Assembly: GCA_025331435.1 (NCBI GenBank)
Contig: JAIWNI010000069.1
Location: forward strand, 83,930-147,929
DNA: 64,000 bases
Reading direction: 5' to 3'
From: Choanephora cucurbitarum
Lineage: Eukaryota > Mucoromycota > Mucoromycetes > Mucorales > Choanephoraceae
Shown here: piece by piece, positions 49,743-62,785 of the stretch
How positions within the stretch are numbered: the first letter of the stretch is position 1
Layout: each line of letters begins with the position of its first letter
Position numbers and translations under genes: made by a program
Notes under the pieces: generated by a model
What the model saw: only the letters and a program-made list of their open reading frames with translations
The model's database searches: none
Told to the model about the DNA's origin: nothing

Positions 49743-49930
49743 CAGTCATCCCCCGATTTAGGGAACGAAATATAAGGAACGATTTTGATTTAGGGAACGG
49801 TCTTGAGGGAACCGAAGTTCGTTTAACGCTAAAAATCCCTGCTATTGCTATGAGAAATAGGGAACAATTTTGATTTAGGGAAGGGTGTCGAGGGAACCAA
49901 GACTGTTCCCTAAATCGGGAGATGACTGTA
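49741..49930. mobile_element. 186-bp TA-flanked MITE (Tc1/mariner or pogo type)
   Basis: Element 49743-49928 with 24-bp inverted ends (left cagtcatcccccgatttagg, right the complement with one C missing), bounded by TA on each side. Inside, a unit gattttgatttagggaacgg...gagggaacc is repeated with variation. No ORF. TA target and CAGTCATCCCC ends resemble pogo/Tigger elements and differ from the CAGTAGTCGCT family at 22568 and 41156. Confidence 0.82.
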
Positions 49931-52900
49931 CCATTTTTAAGACGAACTTGCACATTTTTAATTTATGTAGAACAGTGTGTTGTTTGTAATGGCTGTTGAT
50001 GATTTTCTCAATACCTTCTGTCTCTTATCTTTTAAATCAAAAAAAGTCAATGCTTCGTTTTCTTTTGACAATCCTCATACAAATACAATATAATGGAATG
50101 GCTCAACAATACGGTTAACACATGGCTTACAGGACCAATAAACAACTCTGAAGGTGGGTTTCATTGTTCTGTAAACAATCACAAAGCTCTTGTAATAACA
50201 GCAGACACACACAGATACAAACACAGGCATACACACACACAACACATGCATAGACTATCTATGTGCGGGGGGTGGTAGTGGACCCAGATGAGTCCATAAC
50301 CTCTGTAGAACAACAATAGTTGCGAGCAAAGCTGGCAACTTTTGTGTTTCCAGCCGGCATAGGGTCGTATATACATAATGCAGGTGCGGCATTCAGACTT
50401 GTAAGAGTGATGGTAACATCAAAAGTAGTAGTAGCAACGGCAGACACAGAGGCAAACGTACAAGCCACATAAAAGTATGTATGATGCTAGCTTAATGCCC
50501 GGCTCATAGTCAACGCAATACTCAAAAATTGGAGACATACCTGATAAGAGTCATAGGTAGGCTAGTTCATAGCAAACATAACACGGCAAAGCGAGTCGTG
50601 TGAACAAAACTTATGTGCCCAGTAGTCAGACCGGCTTAGCAGAGACTTGCTCTTCAGCTAGTAGATGAGCATGTGTAAAAAGCAAAGAATAAGAGATGGA
50701 GGAGTATGAAGAGTATGAACAAAGTGAAAAGAAAAAAAATTCTCCTCTCACATATCTCTCCTAGTGACGTGTTCGCTTACCGCTCAGAATGAGCCAATCA
50801 GATGCTTAGTAGCATATCTATTATTTGTTGTTACCAATGACAGGTCAAACATATTAAACTGAGTTGATCAGAGAGAAATTCTCAGCATTAGAAACTACCA
50901 ATAGTGGATATAGCTTGTTACAAGAAGTGTGTCTACTCAACATGAGAACTACTATATGAATTAGCAAACACCACAGCGCAGGGGATTGTGTCTTTGCACC
51001 AAACAGAGTATTACCACAGTGGGATTGTGCAAAAACTCAGTAGACATATAAAGAATTGAGGTTTCAGTAAAATTGTATAGTCAGGTGCTTGATTTTATTG
51101 TTGCATTCAATTCAGAACTGTTTCAAAGTAGCTATATATTGACTGTGGTAAATTTTTGAGATGTTGAATTTTTTAGCTGTTTAGTAGTGCAATTTTGTTA
51201 GTAAGGAAATGGTAGGAAAATCGTCAAGTCTAGGATTTTTTCATGTAGTAACAAAAGAAGAGAGTGGTGAGAAAAAAGATAGTTCGTCGAAAAAAAGTGG
51301 TTCTAAAAAGGATGAGAATAAGGAATCTCTTTATTGTGAAAAGGTTTCAGATTTTTAGGGATGGACATAATTGTCAGATTGATCGAGATAGTGAGATATC
51401 ATGAGCCAATCATAAACAACTTGTCCTGATTGTTTTGTTACAGATTTAAAGGTCTTGATTAAAGACGATTATATGGTTATTAAACGATGTGACTAATAAA
51501 TGCAAATGGTCTTCATTCGCTTAACTATCACACACACTGATAAAAACCAAACAAACAATAGTATTTCAGTTGTATGTATCGCTATCATAAGTTGGTTTAT
51601 TTCTGACAAGTTTTGTCTTATGCTATATACATTTACGCCCATAAGCAAGCAGCGAAATAGCCTGACTATCCATTCCATTACTGGAAACAAAAGAAGATGT
51701 AACTCATGATCAAGGGGTGAACAATTTTGAATACGACTATGTTGATTCTCATACAAAAGAAAAATTTAACCGGCACTTACGTTGTTCGTTTTGTTTAAAC
51801 AAGACGAGTCCATCGTATCACGAACCATGCAATTCGAAAGTTGTGCTGTTTCCTGATTCATTAATATGTCATATATATTAATGTTATTGGCATTTGTCAA
51901 GTGTAAATACTGTGATCATCAATGCTTGAAGCTTCTGGGGTTACCATGTTCAATATGGTTTGTATAATTAAGTTGGTGGAGTCCATCACTTTTTCTGCGT
52001 ACAACTTGAAGCATATTCAATTCTATAGTGTTTGATAACGAGGTTGTTCTTCTGTCTATTTCGAAAATAAAAAGCTGAGGCTGTCTAAGTAATAATCATC
52101 AAGGAGCCTATGTCTGTGCTAGGTTCTGTGAGGTAAGCGGCACGAAACTATCTTATATACTAAAGCGGTGATGAATTGAGACAGATACATGAGTACGGGT
52201 AAAGTGATTGACTATTGGTAGTTCTTGAATAGCTATTGCATGGCAGGCAGGCAGATTCTACAAAGGTAAAGAAGATGATTTTAGCATACTATATAAGGTC
52301 AAGATTATGATCATGAACACGAACCAGTCTAGTTTGTTGATCATCATAAAAAAATTGTCCATAAACAAAAATATTAAAGGTATAAAACTAAGAGCGAAAA
52401 TAAGAACAGTGGTAAGGCAATAAGAAAAGTTGTTAGAAAGAGAAAAGTTTTATTAAAAGAATAAAAGAGAAAAATTAGTTTCTGTGAAAAACAGGAAAAT
52501 ACAATATATGAAACATAGTTTTTAACCACAATTTGGGTGGTCCTCTATTTTAATCGACTTATAGTTATTGATTTCCTTATTGGAAGTCAATATTTCTCAT
52601 TTAAACCAGTCATTGTTTGTCCTACGCATCTTATATTTTGTATCATCTCTTGCATTTCTTATGCTTTCTTTCAATATTGTTGTGAATGCCAGAATGAAAC
52701 AAAGAAATCCTTTAGAACTTGTATAGTTTATTAAAGAAAATCAGATGTCGTTTATAGCTCTGGATTATCTAGGTATTTATATCTTTTAGGTCGGATAAAC
52801 TAATTCTTTCATCTAGAGATGATCAAGGAATCTATTTTAATATCGAGGATACGGAACAGTATATCATTGACCATGTCTCAGATATTCAGTCTACTCAGCT

Positions 52901-55900
52901 CTCAGGTCGTAGCTGATCTAAGATGGTAAGATAGGCAGAAATTAATTTAATAAAATCTTTAGCACCCATCTTGTCATTTTCATTATCACCTCAATTCTGA
53001 TTCAGTATAGCTGATATCAATAGTCCTCCACATCGATAAAAGCCTGAGTCCCAAGAGCTATTGGTCTTTTTGATATATGATCTAATTTGTCTCTCAAGTT
53101 AGCATAATATTAGAATCCATCTCTAAAAGATAGATGAAGTAGACATTGATCCATTACAGTTACTCTATTTCTATTCTAGACTTTATATCCAGATACAACA
53201 TGTATTAATGATACAGTGTATCATTTATTTCGTAATCAATATATAAATTCTAAATGTTCAGAGCAATATCATTGTTAGATAGAATTAATGAAAAGGACAT
53301 CTTTGAAAAAGCATCCCTCCTTTCTTCCGTTCTCTTTGAAACCCACTACGACACCGTTCATGCTCAACCAAAACATTCGCTATTTTTGACAATATTTGGC
53401 TGAAAGTTAATTGGTGATTGACCAAAATTTGTTCTCATCTGTAGTCAATTGTGACAAAATGACGATGAGCCCTTTTAATATTCTCATGCTTTTCTTTATT
53501 TTTGATAGCTTTTTCTCTTTTTAAAACAAAAATGCTATACTACGTTCTCAACTAGAATGAAGTCTGCTTCTGCTTTAATAAAACTACCGTTGGTTTGGGT
53601 TGTCTCTAATCTGCTTATCGAATAATCCTTTTCGTGGCTGAATTGATTGCATATTGGAATGGAATACGATTATTTGGACCTCATTCAAAGACGTTTGAAA
53701 GCTCTAGTCTGTCTTAATCACAGACAGTCTAACACTGCGAGCGACCTCGTTCAACCTCAACTGTTATCTAAACATTCTAAATCCATCATCTTTACTGTAG
53801 TACATCTTTGGCTCTTACAATTATCTTGGGATATACCTGCTAACGCTGGTTAACATCAAATCTAGTTTCCAGACTCTTATCCTAACTGCAAAAGGCTGTC
53901 TTCATCCACAAAAGCATGTCTTTCTAAATGATGATGACTGTTTAGGCCAACTAAACAACTGTGAGTGTCTTTACATAACTTTGTTACGAATTACCTTTCT
54001 TTCAACTTTGGGCTAACATAAATCAATCAACATCCTTTTCTCTCTTCATTTTAGTTTACTTGCCCACTATTGCTCATTTCTTCTACACTCTGCTCTGTCT
54101 TTTACTCCTTTTTGCCATCCCTTGTCAAAATATCTTGTGGTTGCACTTTGAGAAGTCCATTTTTGTTGTACAAACTCTTACTTGCTTTCTCCAAGTTGGG
54201 TATGCCACTGATCTTGAACATCACGCATGTGCTTCACAATCTTGAACAAGTGAACTGCCTAAGCGCACAAACAAGTGTAACCTTCATGTTTTATACCAGC
54301 AAAGCGGTGTAATGATTTTTTCCAACTTCTACCATTCGAATAGCTACTCATGTTCTTCTTTTCTGCCAACTTGACTTCAAGTGTTCAAGATTCTCAACAT
54401 CGTCAACCGATGCATCTCTCATTGTACAATCATGTCGATCCTCGGTATGCATGCTGTCAACATTCCTGATCTTGAGGTCTAAAACTTACTAGACTCGACT
54501 AACTGGTTTATCTTACTTCAAGTTATTTGGAAGAAAGTAGCAAAAATTATTTCCGCATTCACACGTGGCCTTTTTTTTTCTACAGAAGCCTTTTTTGTCA
54601 TGTTGCTTGCTCGTACAGCGCTTCCACTCTTATGGGGTATTTTAATTGCGCTCTCTACTGCTGCTTTTGGGATGGCTCACAATCTCGCTGTAGTTAGGTA
54701 TAAACGAAAAAGTTGAAACGTCTACCGTCACTAATTCAACCCACTTCATATAGAAAGTGAATCAATCTCAGTTTAAGCTTATCGAAATGTAAGCCCATCT
54801 TGTTTTTTATGATACCATAATCGACCAAAGTACTTTATTTATTTGCTTTTAGACAACCCGAATGAATTGTTATTTGATTCCACGGTTTTGTGCACATATG
54901 CTCTTCTGATGACAAGCACCCAACTAAGTCTCCTCTCTTCCCTCGGGTAAACGTGATCAAACCTATAGAGCGGATTAGATCGGAAGCAAGGCTAATACCG
55001 GAAACAAAGCTAATGAGGTGTCCATATATAGTAGCCTAAAGGATCTACAATTTATACAAAAAATAAAGTTTTTCTATTTGCTTAAATTAACAAATCAGAA
55101 TACATTATATCTGACCTAAAGAAGTATGACATATACCAAATATGACCTAAATTTCATTGATCTCGATATGAATAATTAAAACTTGCTCAGTCGGAATCAC
55201 TTAGTTACTGAAAACTGATTTGTTCGTCTATACCTAAGCCATAATTGTTACCGGAAAGGAAAAAATTTAACCGAAGATATCAAGCATTATAATTTGCTTG
55301 ATTGTTTTTCTCATCTGCTAATTCAACTGTGCAGTGCCACTAAAATGGAGTATATACACTGATTTCAACTGAGTCTTTTAAAGAAATCGACTGTGGTGCT
55401 CACTTTAGGATACACCGTAAATAACTGTGTGAACTCACCTCCTTTGACACACTCAACCACAAGAAATTATACACTCCGTGCGCTGTGGTGAAATAGAGTT
55501 CAATCAATTGGTTGGTTCATATTTTACTCACGAACTTTAAAACTTTATCAGAACAAACAAACATTTGTCTGAGAGTAAAAAGTATATTTCTTTTACCCTG
55601 CAAGACTACTCTTGTAACTTCTGACATACTTTAGTTCAGAATGCTTAACGAAAAAAAAGATAACAAAATTAACATCTCAGATGCCCTCCAAAAAAAAGGT
55701 ACAAAAAGATTGACACCTGTAAGAATTACAGACTACGGATGCGAATAGAGGAAATTCTTGAAGTCTCAACAGACTAGCAAGTTCTGTTTGGCTTAGCAAA
55801 CGCTGAATTAGTTCGACAAATTCTCAAAATAAAGCGTTTAGGCTTTTCTCCCTCGAGGTATGTTGACTTGAAACCAATTGTGCTTGACTAACTGAATATA

Positions 55901-56539
55901 CAGAACCGATTTAGCTTGTGTCTCTCACACATTAGCATTACAAACCTCTTTCTCTTTTAAAAATTATACGCTTTATCTAAGTTGTTTGCACCCCTTTTTG
56001 GAGAAAAAAGGATACAAACGCAAGCAACTACAAGATCATGACAAAGTAAAAGATTTACTCGAGCTCTACGGAAATCATAAGATTTTAAGATTTGCACTAA
56101 CCACAAACTGTCTGGCTGCAATGAAGTTTTTGGGCTTCTCAAATCGGACGACAAGCGAAAGAGATTTTGGAAATTTAGACAAGAAGATGAGAATATTTTT
56201 TTAGATTTTTAGTCATTTTATAATTTTTTTATGATGTTATAAGCAACGGTTAGATAAATTTAAAGTATGAATATAGATCAGATTGTTTTTTTTTGGAAGT
56301 TTCTTCTTGCACCAGTTTGCTTGCATAATCGAAGATTGAGCTCAAGAAAGAAACATTTTTCTGGCTATCAACCTCAGCTAGTTCCAAGAGGGTTCTACAA
56401 CTGTTTATCAACAGTTTGCTTCTTTCACTGGCTGTTACAGTTGATAAACTTTCTTCTTCTTCTTCTTCTTCTTCTTCATCGCATGGTATATCGTTTGTAG
56501 TCTCCAGGATATGACATGACTCATTGTTCTCGTCTTCTA
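49931..56539. other. Long gene-poor, decayed AT-rich stretch
   Basis: About 6.6 kb without a supportable gene. Seen in it: an (ac)n patch near 50206-50246; a minus-strand 69-codon ORF (50468-50259; Ala/Thr rich with several Cys) that reads like part of a secreted protein but lacks a leader; plus-strand fragments near 51780-51960 with Cys pairs (CSFCLNK, CKYCDHQ) suggestive of a decayed zinc-finger protein; a hydrophobic open stretch near 54590-54715; and (ctt)n at 56451-56478. None is complete. Confidence 0.4.
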
Positions 56540-57675
56540 TTATCTATTCTCCTGTTTTGAGATGTATACCCCAAAGAGAGAGATGCTCGTTGATTTCAGC
56601 AAGAACGTCAGAATCTTCTCTCCTGGCAATTTCTGCGTCATCCACAGAGCAACTACGTGGAGCAAAGAGACCAGTGTGCAAGTAGCAGTTTGCTACCGTT
56701 GCAGAGGACACACGGCTTCATGCAAGCTTAATATCTCGCATGCCCTGAAACTGATCTTTGTAAAAGAAGTTCTTCTTCTTGTTGTTTCTTCGGTCTACAG
56801 ACAAAGTGAGATTATACCTATCACCTAGAGACCATTCAACTGCATTGGACAAATTGTCATTTAGCATAGCTATGCAATACTTGAGGGCGGCAGCAAGATA
56901 CTGTATTTTACCATAACAAATGTGCTTTTAGCTTTAAAGATATTCAACTTACAATGCCTACATACCTATACTGCTTCTTGAAACTGGCGATAACTCCAGC
57001 ATCCAAAGGCTGGAAGTGTGATGTTATGTCGGGAAGCAGATACACAAACTGAACATTAGACAGCTGAAGTTCGGAATCGTAAACAGCAGCATTATCTTAC
57101 AGAACAAGTACATTGCGGAGACGTTCTTTCATCTTTGCATGAAATGCCCTGAAGTAATGAACAAAAATGCTTTTTGTCATCGAAGCATTTTTGTGATAGT
57201 AATGATTGTGCCTAAGATCAGAAGCTTCAAAGAAGAATGATTATATTGTAAGGTATAAGGGTTATTGAAAATTCCAAAATACCATTTTTTCCTTTGAAAG
57301 AGACAGGCTTTTCAGATTTGGCAATAATAAAAGCCTCTTCTTTACTGGAACCATCAGCGTTGCACATAAAGCCGATTGTTACTCTAGTTTCATCAACCTT
57401 AGTGTCTGCAATGCCTCTGGCTGAGATAGTTTTTGAGGGACCTGACGATAGAAGAGACCTGTTTCCTCAAAGCTGAAATCTCTTCTATCGTAGTTTGCAA
57501 TCAAAACTTTGAATTCTTCAATATGAGCTACAAGTTCAGGACCACTTAAGTCTACTGATCTTGCTTCGCCGTTCATTATGCGATTTAAGAATGTTACGAT
57601 TCATAAACCTATCAAACCATCCGTTTGAGAAGGCTAGCATGGGCTCACCATTCGAAAGGAGAGGCTCCGACATGC

Positions 57676-57680
57676 AAAGT
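57676..57680. repeat. Left 5-bp target duplication of the Ty3 element
   Basis: AAAGT abuts the left LTR; the same five bases abut the right LTR at 62786-62790. Five base pairs is the usual Ty3/gypsy duplication length. Confidence 0.8.
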
Positions 57681-57905
57681 AAAATAAGAAGAAGGTAACG
57701 GGGATTCAATCAAAAAGAGAAACTATAGTCACAGGAAAATAAAGAGAGTGTTTTTATATTTTCTTGTTACAAAGATGATGTCTCTTTATTTATTGATGAG
57801 TTGGGTATTTATATATTCTGAGAGATGTGTACGGAATTTACTAGAATTCACTACAATCTGGAAGGAGTACCGATTCAAGGACCGATCGCTCCAGCGCTCA
57901 CGACA
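57681..57905 (-). repeat. 3' LTR (225 bp)
   Basis: Differs from the other LTR by two substitutions and a 2-bp indel (ag at the ctgagaga site). Sense strand starts TGTCGTGAGC. The integrase frame reads several codons into it before stopping. Confidence 0.92.
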
Positions 57906-59095
57906 TCCGGGGGGTTTGAGAGGGCAATGTCCTCATTGTGCAAGAGAGGCTTCATACGAGATGCGTGGACATTCTTCATAGTCTGGTTGCTTACAATATC
58001 AACCACGTTGAACCGATCAGTCGAGAGAACCTCAGATATGCGGAAGGGTTCACGGAAGCGAGGAGTCAATTTTCCAGATCGACCACGAGCAGCATTAGAG
58101 GCAACAGGACAGTTTACCAACACGAGATCTCCCAGAACAAGCTCAGGCCGAGTGCGGTGTTCATTGAACTTCAGAGCATTGGCAGTTTGCGTCTTTCGAT
58201 TTTCATTCTGAATGAGGGCAAGTGCGTGTTGTAGGAATTCCTTCATTTGTAGATCATATTCGCCCAAAGGGAGTTGTACGGTGTCCAAGTCTGGAGACGC
58301 TAGCAGCCGAGCTTCACGACCATGTTCGATACTGAAGGGTGTATACTTAATGACTTGGTGTAGAGTTGAGTTGTAAGCGAGTTGGAACTCGGAGAGGTGT
58401 ATATCCCAAGTGTCTTGGTTGCGATTGAGCTCGAGGTAGGACGTCAGCATGTTCTTTAGTGTTTCCATGAACCGTTCGACCAACCCGTTGGAGCTGGCAT
58501 GATAAGCGGGACAGAACCTTTGTTCAATCTTGAGATAGTTTGCCAAAGACCGTATGAGAGTCCCCGAGTAAGGAGAGCCATTGTCACTAATCAGAACGCG
58601 GAAGAGCCCATGTTCACCAATGATTTTTGAGAGAAACCTAATCACGTTTTTATCATTATTCTCAGGGACAGCAAAGAGACACACGTATCTTGAGAAGATA
58701 CACTGGAACACCATTATGTAGCGGTTACCAAGACGGGAAGGCGGAAGAGGGCCGAAAGTATCTACAGCAATTGTATCAAAGGGATGTGTAGCTGAGTTCG
58801 AGTGAGCCAATCTTGTATGTCCGAGTGTGTGGTTGGTGCGCTTCGTACGTCGACAAACTTCACATTGGTTGACCTTCTCAGTGACCCATTGTTTGAGACC
58901 AGGGAGGTAGTAGAGCCGAGAGAACCGTTGCAGAGTGCGACCAATACCGAGATGCCCAGAAGTAGGGTTAGAGTGCAGCAGATCGAACAAGTCATCCTGT
59001 AGAGACGCAGGCAAGACGGGGCGGGGGCCAAAGAAGAGGATACCAGACTCGTCTTGAAACCCGCCGGAAGGGAACTGCGACGTAGCTTTTGGCAA
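57878..59095 (-). pseudogene. Ty3 integrase (with terminal GPY/F-like region)
   Basis: About 400 codons. HHCC zinc-binding domain (HSNPTSGHLG...CEVCRRTK), then the DDE core: IAVDTFGPLPPS, LISDNGSPYSG and SNGLVERFMETLK. The C-terminal part (LVLGDLVLVNCPV...GKLTPRFREPFRISEV) resembles the GPY/F module of Ty3 integrases. No chromodomain is evident. It is separated from the RNase H frame by a shift in the A4 run near 59100 and ends inside the 3' LTR. Confidence 0.88.
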
Positions 59096-59099
59096 TAAG

Positions 59100-60117
59100 G
59101 ATCGGACGCTTGGGCAGCCGCGATGTCAGAGGTTTGGATGGAGCAAATGACAGATGAACCAGAGACACGTTCAGCGACAGGGTAACGGCTGAGCGCATCA
59201 GTCCCAGCGTTTTTGGATCCCGGACGGTAGACAACATCGAAGTCATGTTGTTGTAGCAGGAGAGTCCAGCGAGCCAGGCGGCCACGGAGATCAGATGTTT
59301 TGCTATGATTCAGGAACTGCAAGGCGTGATGATCAGTGATGACCGTAAAACGAGTGCCGGTCAGGTAATGTGCGAATTTTTTAATTCCCCAAACGATAGC
59401 GAGGGCTTCAACTTCAGTAACACCATAGTTACGTTCTGCAGGAGTAAGCGCGCGGGACGCAAACGCAACAGCATATGCACGGTTATTCTGCGGATCACGT
59501 TGACAGAGGATGACACCAATACCTGCAGTGCATGCGCCATCGGTATGGAGTTCGAATGGACGCAAGAAATCAGGGAAACGAAGCACCGGAGCCGAGAGAA
59601 GAGACCGCTTGAGAGCCAGATATGCCTCTTGTTGGGCAGTGGACCAGGACCAGGCAGCATCTTTCTTGAGAAGATCGTTCAACGGGGCAGCCAAAACAGA
59701 GAACTTGCTGATGAAAAACCTATAGTAGCCAGCTAGACCAAGGAATGAACGAAGGGACTCCAAGTCGGTAGGTTGAGGGAAGTCCGCGACTGCTCGAACC
59801 TTTTCAGGATCTGTGTGCAGGCCCGCAGAACTAATAACATACCCGAGGAAGGAAATTCGATCATTAGCGAACTTACATTTCTTGAGATTGGCCGTCAGTG
59901 AGGCTTGACGGAGGCGAGTCAGAACCGAGCGGAGGTCACGCAGATGTTGTTCGAAAGATGGGCTAAAGCAAATGATGTCGTCGAGATAGACCAGACAAAC
60001 CTGCCATTTTAGGCCAGCCAAAACTGAGTCCATAAGGCGTTGCATGGTAGCTGGAGCATTCGTAAGGCCAAAGGGCATGCGTACAAACTCATAGAGACCA
60101 CTGCGGCAGATGAAAAG
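59100..60117 (-). pseudogene. Ty3 reverse transcriptase (palm/thumb) and RNase H
   Basis: The frame opens with FICRSGLYEFVRMPFGLTNA and carries the catalytic motif VYLDDIICFS, then the thumb (FLGYVISSAGLHTDPEKV, LRSFLGLAGYYRRF-like). The RNase H follows: FELHTDGACTAGIGVIL, VTEVEALAIVWGIKKF, TVITDHHALQFL and GTDALSRYP. The upstream frame is in the neighbouring feature, shifted by one base near 60117. Confidence 0.88.
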
Positions 60118-60580
60118 CAGACTTGGGCTTAGAGGCATCATCAAGCTCGATTTGCCAGTAGCTGGAAGTGAGGTCCAGAGTTGAGAAGACCTTAGCTTGG
60201 TCCAGACTATGAACTGTGTCATCAATTCGTGGTAATGGGTATACGTCCCTAGTAGTAACAGCGTTCAGACGGCGGTAGTCCACGCAAAATCTAGGAGAAC
60301 CATCGTGCTTGCGGACAAGAACAACGGGTGAAGCCCAGGGCGAGCTGCTTGGCCGGATGATACCTTGCTGTAACATATCGTCTATGAGGGAATCAATGGT
60401 GTCGTTTTCAGCCGCGGATGCTCTGTGAGGAGGTTGGGCTAGAGGTTTAGAATCACCTGTATCTATAGAGTGTTGCACCAGCGGCGTAGCGGTCGTTGGT
60501 TTTGAATCGAAGCAATCGGGGAACTCTTGTAGTAGCTCTTTCGTGGCTAGTCGTTCGGACTGCGACAGGTGCTGGCCAAT
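60118..60580 (-). pseudogene. Ty3 reverse transcriptase, N-terminal part
   Basis: In frame with the protease ORF upstream but separated from it by a TAA at 60581-60583. It reads through the linker (LLQEFPDCFD) into the RT fingers: IIRPSSSPWASPVVLVRKHDG, FCVDYRRLN, YPLPRIDDT and FSTLDLTSSYWQI (first catalytic Asp). It loses frame near 60117 just before the FICRSG motif. Confidence 0.88.
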
Positions 60581-61600
60581 TTAAGGTAAGAAATCAACAC
60601 TAGCATTCCTTTTCCTACTGTTATCTTTCTGCTTGCTTATAGTAAATATTTGTAAAGAAGGGGACAAGTACTCGTAATTTGCAACGTGTTGACCTTTATT
60701 GATATGTTTCATTTGACTATCTAAATTGGCTATTTTCACAGTAGTAATTCCATTCTTGTCAAAGTTGACAATACCGGCAGCTACAGCGAGAAGCTTCTCA
60801 CCAGCTGGGTCAGCAGGCGTAGAGACGAATGCAGCAGAGTTAGCGGGGCCAGAGATCTCCACGTATGCATGATGTTGAGCAGGCAGCTGTAGAGAGGAAA
60901 CCATAGAGCAGACCGAAGGGGCCACAGGAGAAGGATCAGGAGGAAAACCGGAAGAGAGACCAGAAGAGACCTTAGGGAAACGCAATTGGTTTCGACTCGT
61001 ATCTATAATCGCACCAAGGTGTTTCAGTTGAGGATACCCGAGGATGACCGGTTGTGAGAGAGAGTCCACCACATGGTATAGTAGTTCAACGCAGATGGGC
61101 TCAATCATAGTGCTAATGCGCACAGTGCCGCAAGAAGAGGCGTTGCTATTGTCAGCGATAGTGAAGCTTTCAGCAGTCGTCTTGTCGATGTCAACACCAA
61201 GCTTTTCGACCAAAGACCGACGAACGGCTGAGATGTTGGCACCCGTGTCCACCAAAGCTGAGGTTAGATGGCCTTGCAAGGTGATGTTAATACGAGGTGT
61301 AGACGATGAATCTCCAGTAGGTAAGGCGGTATCTAGTGTTGCGATAGTATGCGGAGGACCCGAGGCGAGTGGGTCATCTTCTATAGGTACTGCAGCGTAT
61401 TGTACTGCGGGAGATGTGAACTGTACCGTGTTGACGGTTGCTTGAGCGAGGGCGTGAGAATCGTCATCCTGAGCATTGGCATCCATGTTGTTGATTGTCG
61501 TGTTGGGCCTGTTACGGCACTTCTTGCTAAAGTGGCCAACCATGAGGCAATGCCCACATATAGGGCGACCATCGCTTGCCCAGAGACGCATAGGGTCAGA
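60581..61600 (-). pseudogene. Ty3 gag zinc knuckle and aspartic protease
   Basis: The frame starts after a shift near 61601 and contains a CCHC knuckle (CGHCLMVGHFSKKC) followed by a retropepsin-like protease with ALVDTGANISAV and VILGYPQLKHLGA (flap and Leu-Gly motifs). It ends at TAA 60581. The protease would cut the polyprotein. The shift from gag lies in a ccaccc context and could be a programmed -1 event or a lesion. Confidence 0.82.
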
Positions 61601-62424
61601 CGGGTGGTAGAACGTGGAGCACCGGCTCCACGAGAAGAGAACCGAGGCGGACCGCCCGCACCAGAGGAGCCAGAACCACGAGGACCAGAGAAGCCAGAGG
61701 TACCAGAGCGGTTGTTCTTGTGAAAAACGTCGATTTCCATCGGAGCAGGTCCAGGCGACGAGTTAACATGAAAGGAGGAACGTTCAGCAGAAGGGCCCTC
61801 CAGAGAGAGGCTGGCAAACTGCTGTTCAAGAATAGACTCATCGAGAGCTACCGATTCCTCGATGGAAACAGCCGACTCATTGATGGCAGACCATGATGCG
61901 AGATGAGGAACATTTGGTAGGATGAGCTTGCGCATGTCAGGATTCATGACTCGAAGGTAGATTGAGCGGAGCGTCTCAGTTTCCAAAGAATGGCCTTCGG
62001 GAAAATCCAAAAGAACATCTTCGAAGACGACGGCAAATTGTCTGGACGGCATCTTACCTTGTCGAAGAGATTCCAGGCGATGGCGGACTTCTTGTTTGTG
62101 TTTTGCCGGAGGCACGCCATAAGTTTTGAGGAGGGCTTCCTTCAATTGAGACCAGGTCTGTGTGCGAGGAGAACGAGACACCCAATTGGCAACAGTTGGA
62201 GGTAGGTAGGGAGCGATATGTCTGAGCTTCTGTTCAGAGCTAAGACCCAGACGAGAGCATTGGCGATCATACTGGAGGAGCCAGTTGTTAATATTATCCT
62301 TAGGATTGTAAGGGAAAATCAGGCCGCTGAGAGGAACCCGACTCTCAGTCAGCAATTGTGAGAGCAAGGCGTTCAGGGCAGATGAATTGAAAGCAGACGA
62401 TGATGTGTTGGACGAGGAAGACAT
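61601..62424 (-). CDS. Ty3 gag (capsid), N-terminal part
   Basis: About 275 codons from the first Met (MSSSSNTSSS) to the frameshift. It holds a Ty3-type retrotransposon gag region (WLLQYDRQCSRLGLSSEQKL, LPPTVANWV, WSQLKEALLKTYG, SRQFAVVFEDVLLDFP), then a Ser/Gly/Pro/Arg-rich nucleocapsid-like tail. It forms virus-like particles in this family. The region is intact to the shift point. Confidence 0.82.
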
Positions 62425-62562
62425 TGAGGAATAAGAGCGATAAACACTGATGAGAGACGAAGAGAATAGTCGAAAGTGATAAACACTGAGAGGGCTTATT
62501 GGCAGATAGGTTGATCAGAAGGCACGAGTATGGGCGCGGGGAAAGAGCAGCTTCTCCACCAT

Positions 62563-62785
62563 AAAATAAGAAGAGGGTAACGGGGATTCAATCAAAAAGG
62601 GAAACTATAGTCACAGGAAAATAAAGAGAGTGTTTTTATATTTTCTTGTTACAAAGATGATGTCTCTTTATTTATTGATGAGTTGGGTATTTATATATTC
62701 TGAGATGTGTACGGAATTTACTAGAATTCACTACAATCTGGAAGGAGTACCGATTCAAGGACCGATCGCTCCAGCGCTCACGACA
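62563..62785 (-). repeat. 5' LTR (223 bp)
   Basis: Near-identical to 57681-57905. In the sense orientation it starts TGTCGTGAGC at 62785 and ends in an AT-rich ...cttattttt-like run next to the primer-binding-site candidate. A tataaata-like sequence (sense strand, near 62690) may be its promoter. Confidence 0.92.

Larger units (their letters stand above)
57681..62785 (-). mobile_element. Ty3/gypsy LTR retrotransposon, 5.1 kb
   Basis: Complete element in minus orientation: 5' LTR at 62563-62785, gag, protease, reverse transcriptase, RNase H and integrase in the Ty3 order, 3' LTR at 57681-57905, and AAAGT duplications. Just inside the 5' LTR the sense strand reads tggtggagaagctgc, a primer-binding-site candidate starting TGG. 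The reading frame is broken at four places (near 61601, 60583, 60117 and 59100), so this copy is not autonomous unless some shifts are programmed. Confidence 0.92.
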
